A stretch of 64,000 nucleotides of DNA from Symbiotaphrina buchneri (lineage: Eukaryota; Ascomycota; Symbiotaphrinales; Symbiotaphrinaceae): NCBI GenBank assembly GCA_001599915.1, contig BCIG01000005.1, positions 638,725 to 702,724 on the forward strand, written 5' to 3'. Below, piece by piece: positions 23,104 through 34,383 of this stretch (within the stretch, counting starts at the first letter, position 1; the number at the start of each line of letters is the position of its first letter). The notes beneath the pieces are model-generated. The model did not search any database. It was not told the DNA's origin and saw nothing but the letters and a program-made list of their open reading frames with translations. Both the position numbers and the translations under genes were made by a program.

Positions 23104-24668
23104 CAAGAGAGAGCACGTAGCACATGGGCGACCGCGGAGCAAAAGCAGAGGTCAAATGAACTAACCATGTTGGCCCTGCCACGCTTCTGTGTCACGGCAA
23201 ACAGATGACTAACGGCTGGCGGCGGAAGAACGAGAGAAGCAGGCGGGCAGGGAGTTCGTGGATTGGACACGGCGGCCTATTTAAAGACGCGAAGATGCAG
23301 AGACACGTCTACCACGTACCTTACGATTCTACGAGGTGCAGTAATCATAAGGTGTCTCTCAGGTCAGGTGGGTTATGTAGAGTTAAATACCTTAGGTACG
23401 GTGTATTCGTAGTACTTCGTAGTGCAGGCAGCAATGTGGTATGAGTGGCAGGCAACTTTCAGCCTGGTCGCCAACAGCCGTCCGTGCTCTTCGGTTCGCC
23501 CGTTTCTCCACAATAACCTAACAACAAGTGACAGTTGGAGCTGAGCTGGACTGACCGACTCGTCTTTGCTATAATTTAGTTAGCACCGACCGCACGTTCT
23601 AGACGACAACCGCACAGATCCTCTAGGTAATTTCTGGACAGCCACGCAGCCATCGAGTCTCTCATCTTCCATATGAGCAAATAGCCTTGCTCCCTGTCGC
23701 TGACTCACCGCAGGTAGAGCCAATTACCTTACGCTGTGATAGGCAAAAGGACAATAACTGGATCCTGGACTACAGTATAGAGTTACCTTTTTCAGGATCT
23801 GGGCCGGAGGCTGTACGAGGAAAGTATGTGTTTGGCTTCACCGACTTTCTGGCTAAGCCTGCTGCTGGCGGCTGTGGCTGGTGCCAATACGAACGGGGAA
23901 ATCGGGTCCTGTCATGATTGGTCGCCTTGCCCCTAAAAGAACACTGGATGTGGACAAGTTAAGCCTGTCGTAGTCTGCATAGTCGGAGCCTTTTTGGATG
24001 ATGACAGGGGTCCACAATGATCTATCTCCATATCACCAGTCATTCCCTCTCCCGCCAGCTATAATCAAGCCTGCAACGCCTGTACCCATAAGACAGTGGT
24101 ACTCTCTGATTCGGAGCAACAGTGGTCAAGGAAGGGATAATAAAGCAAAAATCTTGATAGCCTTTTCTGCGTACTGCCTCTAGGTCTCTCAAAGCAAGTA
24201 GTGTTTCTCATATATCACGGTCATGCAGCCAAGGTCGATTTTCCTTCTCATGCTTATCGACGACAGATATTACCCATCTACACCTTATTCTGCATCTTTC
24301 CTGTAATGAAGGCTCGATTGACTGAAAGGTCACAGAAATAAACTACTTGAATATCTTTGGCTCACAAGAAGACAGGCTCATTTACTGCCTTTTACAAAGT
24401 TCTGTTCGGCATGTATGCAAGCGACGACTACTGTGGTCGGCAATCAGGAGTCGTCCCATCTAGAAAATCAAGCATCGAAGAGGTCCCTCCATCAGGTTTT
24501 CTGAGAATTTCGTGACATGTTTCACCACTTGGAACAACAGTGGCTTGAACAAATTGAACAGAAGCGTGTGCTTGGACTGCTTCAGCTTGATGCTAAGATG
24601 TTGAGGTCGATTTTCACAGTCTCAAACTTAAAGAAATAGTGTTTGTTCCCGGGACTGACCCGGAGCTA
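23104..24668. other. Intergenic region
   Basis: The 1565 bp upstream of the AAA gene contain a gapped palindromic TACCTTAGGTAC copy at 23388-23399, in a stretch that also has TACTTCGTAG. A plus-strand open frame at about 23690-23917 looks weakly protein-like but has no start or homology that I recognise. No gene is called. Confidence 0.4.
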
Positions 24669-25064
24669 TTACGGTCCCGGTTGGCCCATTTCCGCCCCAT
24701 TGTTGCCAGAATTCGTCGCTTGAACTTTGCCCCTCCTACACACTTTGTTAAAGACGAACTCATCAAGACCAACGTAGACTTACCTATCAGCCTCCCTGAC
24801 AGCACTTTCCTTCAAGATCTGTGATGAAAGTCAGCTCCTTGCATTCTTTATGGTTGCGGAGAGACATACCTCAGTCGTTATAGAAGCGGGAACAACGACA
24901 TTTCTGCCACGGCTTGCTTTACTTTGGAGAGATCTGATTTTGTAGGTGACCCCGGCAGCCAACAATTCGTTCTCAATCTCTGGCCAGGTCGCCCCTTCTT
25001 GTTTCCTTCTGACAAGAAATTTGGTGATGTCGTCGTAGGTATCGGCACGTTTCGTTCCAGCCAT
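24669..25064 (-). CDS. Small hypothetical protein, possible helix-turn-helix-like fold
   Basis: Exons 25064-24870, 24818-24784 and 24735-24669 give 98 aa; introns are 51 and 48 bp with GTATGT and GTAAGT donors, and all phases close. The first exon encodes MAGTKRADTYDDITKF, then KQEGATWPEIENELLAAG with a pattern of short helices, and a basic stretch SLQSKASRGRN. The WPEIENELLAAGV segment looks like the helices seen in small DNA-binding modules of fungal regulators, but this is a guess. The C-terminus is Gly/Asn-rich. No family recognised. The good donors support a real gene; the third exon is the least sure. Confidence 0.45.
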
Positions 25065-27374
25065 GTTTGCTAGGAAGAACGATGGTATTGAGAGCGCGAG
25101 AGCTGAGCCTGAAGGACCTTGAGAAAGTAAAGGCTTTGAATGGGGTGAGAGCTTTAGGAGCGAGGGAGATTGTTGGAACGCGTGCAGAGTGTGAAAAGAT
25201 CGACCGTCGAGTCTGTTTTCCTATCTCATCGCTGCGTTCTACACAGACCAGAGCGGCAGTTCTACATGTGACAGCGAAATCTATCATGGACATGGTCGAC
25301 GAGGGGTAGATCTCCTGTAATTGATCAAGAATAACCAGATGAAGCATGCGCCCAAGCCGATATCCTTCCTGTCACAGAGCATATTCCATATGGACCATCC
25401 CACAGGCTTGGTACATCTCAGGAGACAACAGTGTATTGAAGCTTACGCTTGCAGAATTATAGCCATATTTCCACGGAGACCGAATATTATAGCATGACAA
25501 AAGGTGTGTATAAAGGGGCCAGTCTTGACATGATGTGCACAGGAGAGAAGAAACCCGAACATCAGGCAAGCAACGTTGAATAGCTAGTCACGAGCAACGA
25601 CGCTGTAGTCATGGAGATTGAGCTCGAACATTTTTTTGATTTAGCCAGAGCGGATCCGACAATGACAGCGAAGTTGTTTGAAAACTATAGATTGGATCCG
25701 TAGAGGGTGCGTTTTGTAGAAGTCATGAGCCGGGGAGCCGAGTCATTCAGGGGCCCCCTTTTTCACGTTGTACACGCAATTGAAGATACGCGAGCACGAG
25801 AGGAAATCCACAAGCGAAGGAAAATCGAAACAATATCAGGCCGTCCCACTCGCAGAATGGGCAAAATGAACAAGTACAAGCTTACTCGCCTTACGTATAA
25901 GGCTGATAGGAGCAATTTCAGGGAAAAAAATAATTGTGCGCGTGAAAAGCTAAATGAATGGTATCTGTCTTCGAAGGAAATAACGTTAAGAGACAGTAAG
26001 AGCACGCAGGAACCGTTCAGCAGTGCCAATCTTATAAGCCTCTTTCTCGGTCGATGTCCATCTGGCTAGGTACATTTTACTATCTTCCCGTCATACGGGC
26101 ATTTGTCGGAGTCCGGAGACTCCAGTTCTCAGTCGTGGGTTGATGTTGCTGATTCGATTGGTCTGAATCGTGAGCGAGGTCTCTTCTCTTCTCGCCTATT
26201 CCCCTCCTCCCTCCTCCCTCCTCGCCTCTTAAGCCTACACACCGCTCATAGCTTCATCATAAGATCTCGAAGTCCTTTGGATGATCTAGACAGAACCTGC
26301 AGATTGCATCTCCCTGCCAAGGCAGAAGGAACCACCAATTGATTACGATGCCAATCAGCTTCTGGACGCAAACTCGGCCGGCGACTAACGGAGGTAGCAT
26401 CGCATGCCGAACAATTGGTGGTATGTAAACCTACACGCGCTCGTGATATCCATCTCCGCTACATATCGGCAATGGCACGACAAGGAAGTTCCAAGATCCA
26501 GACCATTATCTCTGTGGATTGGCAAATCTCTGATATCATAGCTACTGCCTTCCGAAACTGGACAATGTATCCGACCCGGACACATGCTGCTGGACCTGTC
26601 CAGTCAATGCGACAAGTCTCAGGCAAATGAATATAGCCCTAGGCTGCTGCTATTTGGCAGGCGAAGCATCGTTTCACTGACCCCTTGAAGTCCCAACATC
26701 GGGCTCACAGGTGGAACCTGCACATTGTACCGCCCAGGCTATCTACGACCCCCTGAGTCGCACATTCTGTGCGACCTCTTCGCAGCTGTCATCCGTTATC
26801 GCAGTCATGCTAGGCACCTGCCGACGCCGGTGGTGCGGTTGCCTTGTTTCATTGAAATATTGAAGGCTCCAAGTCTGATAAGAAAGAAAGCAGGCCTCAG
26901 TCTGGGTATCGGGGCGGCGCAGCTGCTCAGCTGAACGGCGCCACGGTTACACATCCATGATAAGAAAGAATTTGAAGACTATCAGCAACCTTACGAGAAT
27001 ACGTTCAGGTTACCTCACGGTCCAATCTCCGCTTTGTTCTAGACTCTGGCAGAACGTCCAAATCCTGCCATATTTGCTTTCTTCGTATTTGTCCGGAGGT
27101 CAATACAAGGCTTCGGACGCCTGTTTCTTGATCCTGCAGGCCCTTCGTACGATGGGGCGTCAACTGCTCAACAGCCGGTGATCGGAACTTCCATTGGCCC
27201 CTCCAAGTTTCTGTGACCATCACCAAGCCATCCCAACGTTGCTAGTGCGCGGATACCCGCATCAATCCCGGCTCGCAATCCAAATGCACGACCACGACGC
27301 TTTCACAAGTTCACTAGGTGGTGCTCTCAACGTGCATTTGTTGCCGACGATAGGATAGCTGCAGGATCAACAAC
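25065..27374. other. Gene-poor interval
   Basis: These 2.3 kb carry several short open frames, none with a convincing start, splice pattern or known motif. The composition varies: AT-richer near 25900-26000, and CT-rich with a ctcctccctcctccctcctc run near 26205. I see no transposon ends. Confidence 0.4.
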
Positions 27375-28811
27375 ATGGCTGGGAAATCGTGTGTCTCGTG
27401 TGCGCGGGGAAGACGGCCCGCCCGGAGCCTTTGCATTGCAGAACTCGTTCTATTCGGAGACACCTCTTTTGTTATTGGTTTATCCGATGCTTCGCTGCAA
27501 GAGATATCGTCACGTCGAGGAACAATTCAAAAGCGGCTGATATCGAGTCAAGCTGCAACGACAGCGGCTAGGTCGCACAGGCTCGTAAGTTGGGAAGCAA
27601 TGTGTCATCTGTTGGGAATAGTCTGCTTGCTCTTCTCTCTTCTTAAAATGTTTAACCCCCTCTCTAATGTTCAATTATTGATTTTCTTTCTGATTCATGT
27701 CAGACCCGCCTTCTCTTCACAGAAATGGCATATCCGGGCCAAGCTATACAGCTCTCAAACTTCCTACCAATTAGCCATCCCTCGGAATTCTTTGACTCGT
27801 TCAGTGGTGCCAGCAGTATTCCCATCAGGGGTGCAGACGGGCTTCCCACAGACGAGTCTTCCTTTCCTGCCAGGAGGCTATACGGGAGGGCAGGCTCCTC
27901 TTCAAGGGCGAGTAAGGGTCAAAACCAGAGATATCACTGTCGAGCTCAGAGCCAAAACCGTGCACAAGCATTTAACGTACCTCTCACCGGTAGATGGAGG
28001 CGTGCTCAACAGCAAGTGTATCAGGTCGCGTTCGGATGGGTTGGAAATAGACATGCAATCGCACCCCTACTGCAAGGACAGAATGGCTCAAGAATGCATG
28101 AGCAAGATATTGCATTTCGTTAAGAGCTTGGAAAGCACGGCTGGCTCTACGTCGGTCTTGATCGATTGGCTGGAGATGATGATCCACAATGCAATGGGTC
28201 CGGGTGATAATATGTTGCCGAGTTACTTCGAACGACTAGCCAATCTCCTATCTCCGACCTCCCTCAACGGCAGCACGCGGCTCTTCGAACAGCTGACGAA
28301 CTTCTTCATCAAGAACTTCCAAGCCTTGACTTCTCTACTGTTGGCCGAGGCGATCGCTGACATGGTGTCCGCGCTTGACAGCATGGAGCATGACATGTCG
28401 TCGGTCATCGACTGCCTGACGTCGGGAAATATCAACACCAACATGCACGTCATCGAAGCCTGCCGCAGACAAGGTCGGAGACTATCTCCACGGACGGTGC
28501 GCGCACTGCAGACAGCCTGGGAAGCCGAAAACAGCAACGAGGGACGGAGAATAGTGGAGGGACTCAGGGGCGCTGGTCTGGACCGCGCCCAGTATGTGCT
28601 TCCAAATCAGCCGCCAGCGCTCCAACCCTCGGCATATCCGCAATTTGTACCAGCTGGCCAGTATGTGGCGCAGCCCCGAGGGCGCAGGCACCGAGCGAAT
28701 GATTCCGACAGCGACGACGATGAAGGATGGCCACAAAACTACTTACTCGGCCAGCGACCGTGGCCGGCGCTCTACCCACCATATAACCGACCATCGATAC
28801 GCTTCCGGTAG
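27375..28811 (+). CDS. Hypothetical protein
   Basis: The best model is 27375-27584 joined to 27723-28811 (432 aa). The 138-bp intron has GTAAGT at its start and a long pyrimidine-rich stretch ending TTCACAG; both ends are in phase 0. An unspliced reading through it is also open, but that stretch looks intronic. The main exon encodes a Pro/Gly-rich opening (TSLPFLPGGYTGGQAP). A helical region follows, with a CKDRMAQECMSKI segment, LIDWLEMMIHNAM, and LLLAEAIADMVSALDSMEHDM. The end is Pro-rich and basic, with an acidic patch (NDSDSDDDEGW). No known family is recognised. The first exon and start are uncertain; the 3' exon is well supported by length and composition. Confidence 0.55.
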   Translation: MAGKSCVSCARGRRPARSLCIAELVLFGDTSFVIGLSDASLQEISSRRGTIQKRLISSQAATTAARSHRLVSWEAMCHLLGIVCLLFSLLKMFNPLSNVQLLIFFLIHVRPAFSSQKWHIRAKLYSSQTSYQLAIPRNSLTRSVVPAVFPSGVQTGFPQTSLPFLPGGYTGGQAPLQGRVRVKTRDITVELRAKTVHKHLTYLSPVDGGVLNSKCIRSRSDGLEIDMQSHPYCKDRMAQECMSKILHFVKSLESTAGSTSVLIDWLEMMIHNAMGPGDNMLPSYFERLANLLSPTSLNGSTRLFEQLTNFFIKNFQALTSLLLAEAIADMVSALDSMEHDMSSVIDCLTSGNINTNMHVIEACRRQGRRLSPRTVRALQTAWEAENSNEGRRIVEGLRGAGLDRAQYVLPNQPPALQPSAYPQFVPAGQYVAQPRGRRHRANDSDSDDDEGWPQNYLLGQRPWPALYPPYNRPSIRFR

Positions 28812-31800
28812 AACAAAACCTGAAAGATGGATTGAAGACAGTTGGATTGAACGCCGCTCTTGTCTCACGAAGGCGTTGACTGCAGCGTTACATTTGTCGT
28901 GCCAGCCTCATTGATGGCTACCTTACTGAAGCGCGTATGACGGGCGGGTTCCCAGGGCGTTTGAAAGTCAACCGTGCACGTTGCGTCTCTTTCCTTTTCC
29001 CCATGTCGTCTCATATTTCCAGTTACGGTTAACTTCCGCTCTCGCCGGCGTCGCGCGCTGTTGCGAAGTCTAATTTTTCTGCTTTCTTCTCCGCACGAAG
29101 CCAAATGTTCCTTTTTCCGTCTAGCTTGCTTTAGCCTACTTTCACCTTAGTCCTAAACTGCCCGAGTCCCGAACTTGAAGCTTCCAGCCTCGTTTCAACG
29201 CTCTGACTAATCGCACTGACACACTATGTGACTTGCCCAATGCGCCCATTTCTGAAACGCTGCCTCGTCCCACTTTTCGCTTTGCCTGGTTCCGCGAGCT
29301 TGGCGTCGATGATCCGAGCTTCCCAAGACCGCTCCGCCGTTACAGGATGGAACCAGGGCGGCCGCAAGCTCGCTGCGCACAGCCATCCTCGGATGTCTGA
29401 TCCCGAGCCCTAACCTAACAGTCCTGGAAGGTAAAGGTAGTTCACGTGGGGTGGGGCAGACTGGCAGCGCAGGCAGCGCCAATCCATCGTGACATGCAAA
29501 GCCAGTCCGCCCCGGCTCTTTCTTGATCCGGCGGTTTGTCTTTTTCTCCCTCGTCCCGGAAGACACTAATGACGGACTTACTCGGCCCAAGCTACGATGC
29601 GTAATCGAAAAACTCACCAGTCCTGAACGTGAACGTGAAAGTGTGTGTGGAGGATTTGGCGTTTCGGTACCCCTTCGCTGTCGCTTTCTGGTGGTGTTCG
29701 GTGTTCGGCGTCGACGATGAATCCAAAAATAGCCCGACTGCGAGAAATTTTGCAACGGGTGACATGCACCATGATGGACCCCTTGCCGAGCGGAGGATTG
29801 GACTCAACAACCCTGGGCAACAGCACGTGTGGTATGGAGTTATACTTACCTTAAGTGCAAGTAAAGAATAAGCAATTATCCCGCATTATTACAACCGTAA
29901 TGTTCCCGTATTTCCTGACGGAGTACAGCACTTTTCTCTCGGCACTTTTTGTTTGAACTCTTATTGTTGGACCAGGACCGGGGTCTACCAATTAACCAGG
30001 ATAGGGTATGTATTGGTAACTTTACTTTAGCTTCGTATCTTAAGCAAAAAAGTCAACTAACTGATGCCCTGCGTCACCGTGCAGCACAAGCGCGCGAGGC
30101 TAAATGCTGACTTGAACACCAAGAACCCCATCCCATCCCACCATACCAAACCCGATCGGACTTGACCAGCCGGCCGGCGGTTGTTGCTCACGCTCGGAAC
30201 TTGGGCCGGGGTGTTCCCCGAACGGAGAGACGGGTTGCTTGCATACTGGATTTTCAAGGGAAACTTTTTTTTCTGGCACTGTTTCTTGGTCTGTTTGTTT
30301 CACACTAGTATACGGGATACGGTGATATGGCCCATCATACGGGAGCTATGGTGGATCATGGATCATGGATGAGCATATTTTTGGGTTTACCGAGGTACGA
30401 AGTGTAGGTGGGGCATCACGGACGGGCTGATGGTTACAGGCTTATGCTTGGCCTTGCTTATTGTTGCTGACCGTTGCCGTTGCATTGTTGATGTGAGCGC
30501 TGGTGATGGTGGTGCTGGTTGCTGGCTGCTGGTGCCTACTCGTCAGGCCTTTGTCCTTCGTACGCTGGATGCATCCTCGATGCTACATCAAAAAAGCATG
30601 CAAGGTCGCGCTCCGCAGAGGCATCCATCACCATGCACAAGTGCCTTACCTTACCTAGCAAACCCAAGTTGCTACAACATACATACTGATCTCACAGGCA
30701 AAATGAGCGGTGAGCCGTACTCAAGCACAAGCAAGCAAGCATATGCACCGCTTGCACAACCTCTCCTCTCCTCTCCTGTAAGCAAAACTGCTGCGGTAAT
30801 GCAGCAAGCAATGCACTGCACGCCTTGCAACGCGTGTCGTCTCGATCACTCCATTAGCCGTCTTTGCATTATTGTATCACGTCCTGCCCTGTCCTATGGC
30901 TCCTATCCCGCACCGTCTCATGCCCGTCGCTTGTGCCGAGATTTAGCTCACCTACCTGTACCCGGAATCATGCAAAGATCGTCGCCACGTCGGCCTTTGT
31001 CTTTCTACCTCACCTAAATCTGAAGCGGGCTCGGTCGCAACGGGTGGGCGCTCGCTTCCTGCGACACACGCACGGGGGCTGGCCTGATCTGCAGCCATGC
31101 ATGACACGCCGGGGATAAAGTGAGTTAAGGTAAGGTGAAACAAGGTGGAATCGCGGAAGAATCTGATTCAGACGCAGCCGCCGGCCTGGCCGCTCTCCTT
31201 GCCTTGATGACGACGACTCCCGAGAGAGAAGGGCAGGAGAAGAGGAGGAAGGGTAAAGTCGCCGAGATTTCCTCCGCGAGGGGGGCAGGCTATATTTGGC
31301 GTCACAGTCGACGTCAAGCATGAGGTGAGCCAAGCGGACGTGGTCATGTAGCAAGCCAGAGGCAGGAGTTTCCCGCAGTCAGGCGGGTGAGGAATAGTTC
31401 ACGATGTGTTTGCCAAACTCCGGTCGAAGCGCGAGGGGGTGGGAAAACCGGTCTATGCGTCTTGTGCGACACCTACTACCGTCGCACCGGGTTCTGCGGC
31501 CGGCGGTGATGCCGCTTCGGGCTTGAAGTCAAGTTGCACAAAGGACACAAAAAAGCTATGCATTTGTGGTTCGAAAATGTGCTCTATACGCTGGATGCTC
31601 CTGACCAAGTAAAAGCCGAGTCACGCTATGCTACCTTATCCTTCCAGCCATGCAAAGCAGACAAAAAGCCACATGCTTGTGCATGTAATTCCAATCGCGT
31701 CGTGCGATAAAGACACCATGAGCAATTAAGATATTAGGAGCATATGGCCAACGAATAAGTCGGACCAATAGACAGGTCAGGTCATTGCTGGATAGCAGGA

Positions 31801-32149
31801 CATAAAACAGATGGACAGACATCGTCCCAAACGCCGTGTAATGCATGACTCAACGCCAGATGCTGATGCTTTCGTAAGGAGTGACTGAACGCTCAGACGC
31901 TATGCTGAACAAACTGAGATGAAGCCAACGCATGTTGAAGGACAGATGATGAACGATATCTAAACGCAGACGACCATGGTACAGAGGGAGGGGGAAAGGG
32001 AGAGGCGTTGACAAAGGTTGAGGATGATCAAAGTGTGATGATCAGTAAGAGGGAGCGCGAGGCTGTGAGCCAAGTCGGGGCACTAGCACCGAACGAGGCT
32101 AGCGTGTGAGCAGGGTCAGATGCTCCTTCGCTCTGTACGATCTTACTGA
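28812..32149. other. Long convergent interval, gene-poor
   Basis: These 3.3 kb separate two convergent genes. They contain short C/T-rich runs (ctctcctctcctctcct near 30762), a TACCTTA copy at 30647 and TAAGGTA at 31126. No frame carries a recognisable domain or coherent splice pattern. The length is more than two 3' UTRs need, so a non-coding transcript or missed small gene is possible. Confidence 0.4.
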
Positions 32150-34383
32150 TCATGCGCCCGACCAGGCATGAGGACCAGGTCTGGTGCTGGGCGCAGTCGT
32201 GGTGGCCAGATATGTGCCATAAGCCAGCTGGCCACCCTGGCCGGGCATTGGTGAGCCCTGTGACCCATACAGCTGCTGGCCCATGCCTTGCTGCGCCCAC
32301 TGACCCGGCTGGCTGGGCAGTGGCACGGGCATTGCCATTTCAGGCTGACCCATGTACGAGCGCATATCGCCCGGGGCAGCGACGAGCTGTGGTGTCGAAG
32401 ATGCGACCGTCATGTTGGCAGCATACACTGTAGAACTGGAAGATGCTGAGCGAGGGGAGGCCGAGTAATGAAAGTCTCCACCAGAAGACGACTCAGCGCC
32501 ATACGGGCTGAGAGCACCAGCTGTAGAAGAATAACTCGCCGACTATGCACCAGTCAGATTGTATCACCTACAGGGATGTGGGAAACGTACATATTTACCA
32601 ATAATCTTCTTCAAAGCATGCGACAAGATCTTCCATGGAAACACCTTGACGTCTTTCTCAATATTCCTCGGCTTCGGGTTGGGGAAGCCCATGATAACTT
32701 TGAAGAACTCCTCACTGTCCGCGCGGCCTTTTGACACAGTCAAGGGGTGGAAGCCTTCCAAGTTGCGGCGGATTCGGTTCTTCTCTTCGACAGTGAAGCG
32801 AACCGCAACCAAGGACTCGAGCAAGAAGATAGTATCGACGCTGGTAACATAGCACTCTTGCTTTTCTTCCCACCATATACAGCTGATGCAAATGCTGTTG
32901 TTTGGACGCTGCTCAGGCGTAACCGGTTCAAACCATGTTGTGATGGTGCTTCCATTTTGTTGCCTCCAGAACTGGACGATGCGGCGCTTCGCTGACATCT
33001 CTTCCGGGGTCCAGTTATCCGCCATGGAGTTCAGATCACCATCGATCTTGAGGACAGCCTTGTGAGGGTACATAGCATATGGATTGAAAGGCTGGCCTGC
33101 TGAGCCGCCAGACACAGGAGTATTGCCAGGACTTGGTGAATGCTGTAAGGTGGACGTCCGTATCAAGGGAGGATTGGCGAACGAAGGAGAAGGCACATCG
33201 AGGCGCCTGCTGGAAGTGGCCGCTAATGCGGGACTGCGGCTAGCCTGAGATGACTGCGATGGGCTCCAAGTTGTACCGCTCGGAGATTGCGTCTGCATAC
33301 CAGATTGTGACAGAGCCGAGGTATTCGAGTATTGCCGTGAAAGTTGATGCGAAGTCGGCTGCTGGTAAGACGTGCCTACATCGTAGGAACCAGCGTAAGA
33401 ATAAGTATCGCTTGTAGCATAGGTCGAGTAAGGGGAGCCAGCAACAGAGTAGCTGGTATAGTCATCCCCGGAAGTAAGACGGAGTTGTTGATCGGAGACG
33501 CGCTTAGCAGGAGAGCGCACATAGTCGGCGGACTCGGCAGAGATCTTCCTCTTATGTGCCATACTGAGCGGTGCACCATAAGGCTGAGGGGCTGTGTAGT
33601 TGAAAGTGCCCACTTCGACAGCCCGAAGGCTTTGACCGGCGTTGTCGCCAAAACGCATGGTTATTGGGACTTCGCTGTCGGGCCAACCCGTACCTTGGAA
33701 CGACGGGGCTTCAATAGCAAAGAGGAACACGGTCGAGTCGTCTTCCTGTTTGATCTTGTTGATGGTCGCGGCACATTGCGCAGTGCCAACCATGACAAGG
33801 TAAGATAGCTGGGTCAAGTCATACGCCGACTGTATGTAAATGTAGATGCGCGTGCCAGCAGCCCCTTCGGTAGGGGAGAGGTGTGTCACTTGAATGTCCT
33901 GCGCCTGGGAGACGGTGACTTGCTGACCCTCAAATGTAGTCGTATCAAAGTCGTATGGGAGAGCACCCATGTACTGCAACTGACTTTGTGGGCCATATGG
34001 TACGACACTGTTGAGAAGAGGGTGGTACGGGACATACGGAGGCTGAGCAGAATGAGATTGTTGGCCTGATCTGCTGCCTTCATAGTCTATCGAATGGGTG
34101 TCATCAGCAAAAATAGTTCTCACGTGTACGTGTATCCGGCTACTCCGCCACAAACATGACTAATTTAGTCGAGGGGGGTTGCCTTACCGTAAAAGTCATC
34201 CTGGGTCTTCCCGTGACCGGACATGGACAAAAAGGCTGCCGACTGATCATCAACGGCCAGGAGGCCGTGGAAGCACTTTGGGTCGTACTCCAATAGTGCA
34301 GCGTCCGACAAGTCGAAGTGGTCGTCGATAATTAGCGGCGTATTCGGGGCAGTCCCAGACTTAATCGGATATAAATCAGCCAT
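32150..34383 (-). CDS. medA: Medusa/Acr1-family developmental regulator
   Basis: Three exons (34383-34188, 34086-32591, 32542-32150) give 694 aa; introns are 101 bp (GTAAGG) and 48 bp (GTACGT). After an acidic N-terminus (IIDDHFDLSDAALLEYD) there is an IPT-like segment (THLSPTEGAAGTRIYIYIQS) and a nuclear-type basic patch (AHKRKIS). Long Ser/Tyr/Gln-rich stretches follow. The conserved C-terminal module (DUF7082 type) has LNSMADNWTPEEMSAKRRIV, FWRQQNGSTI, CISCIWWEEKQECYVTSVD and GFPNPKPRNIEKDVKVFPW. This arrangement is that of Aspergillus MedA and Magnaporthe Acr1, which control conidiophore development and adhesion. The ATG at 34383 is preceded only by a TTG in the same frame. Very large upstream region, as expected for a developmental gene. 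Confidence 0.88.

Noticed and set aside
23687-23917. Plus-strand frame with a CDRQKDNNWILDYS segment
   Set aside because: It lacks an ATG and an acceptable upstream exon; only weakly protein-like.
25707-26069. Basic open frame of 120 aa in the gene-poor interval
   Set aside because: There is no good start (a GTG-type opening), no known motif, and no supporting splice sites; the frame looks accidental.
27725-28123. Alternative plus-strand frame starting ATGGCATATCCGGG, overlapping the hypothetical gene
   Set aside because: It is open for 132 codons but runs in a different frame from the long 3' exon, and no intron of suitable length and phase joins the two.
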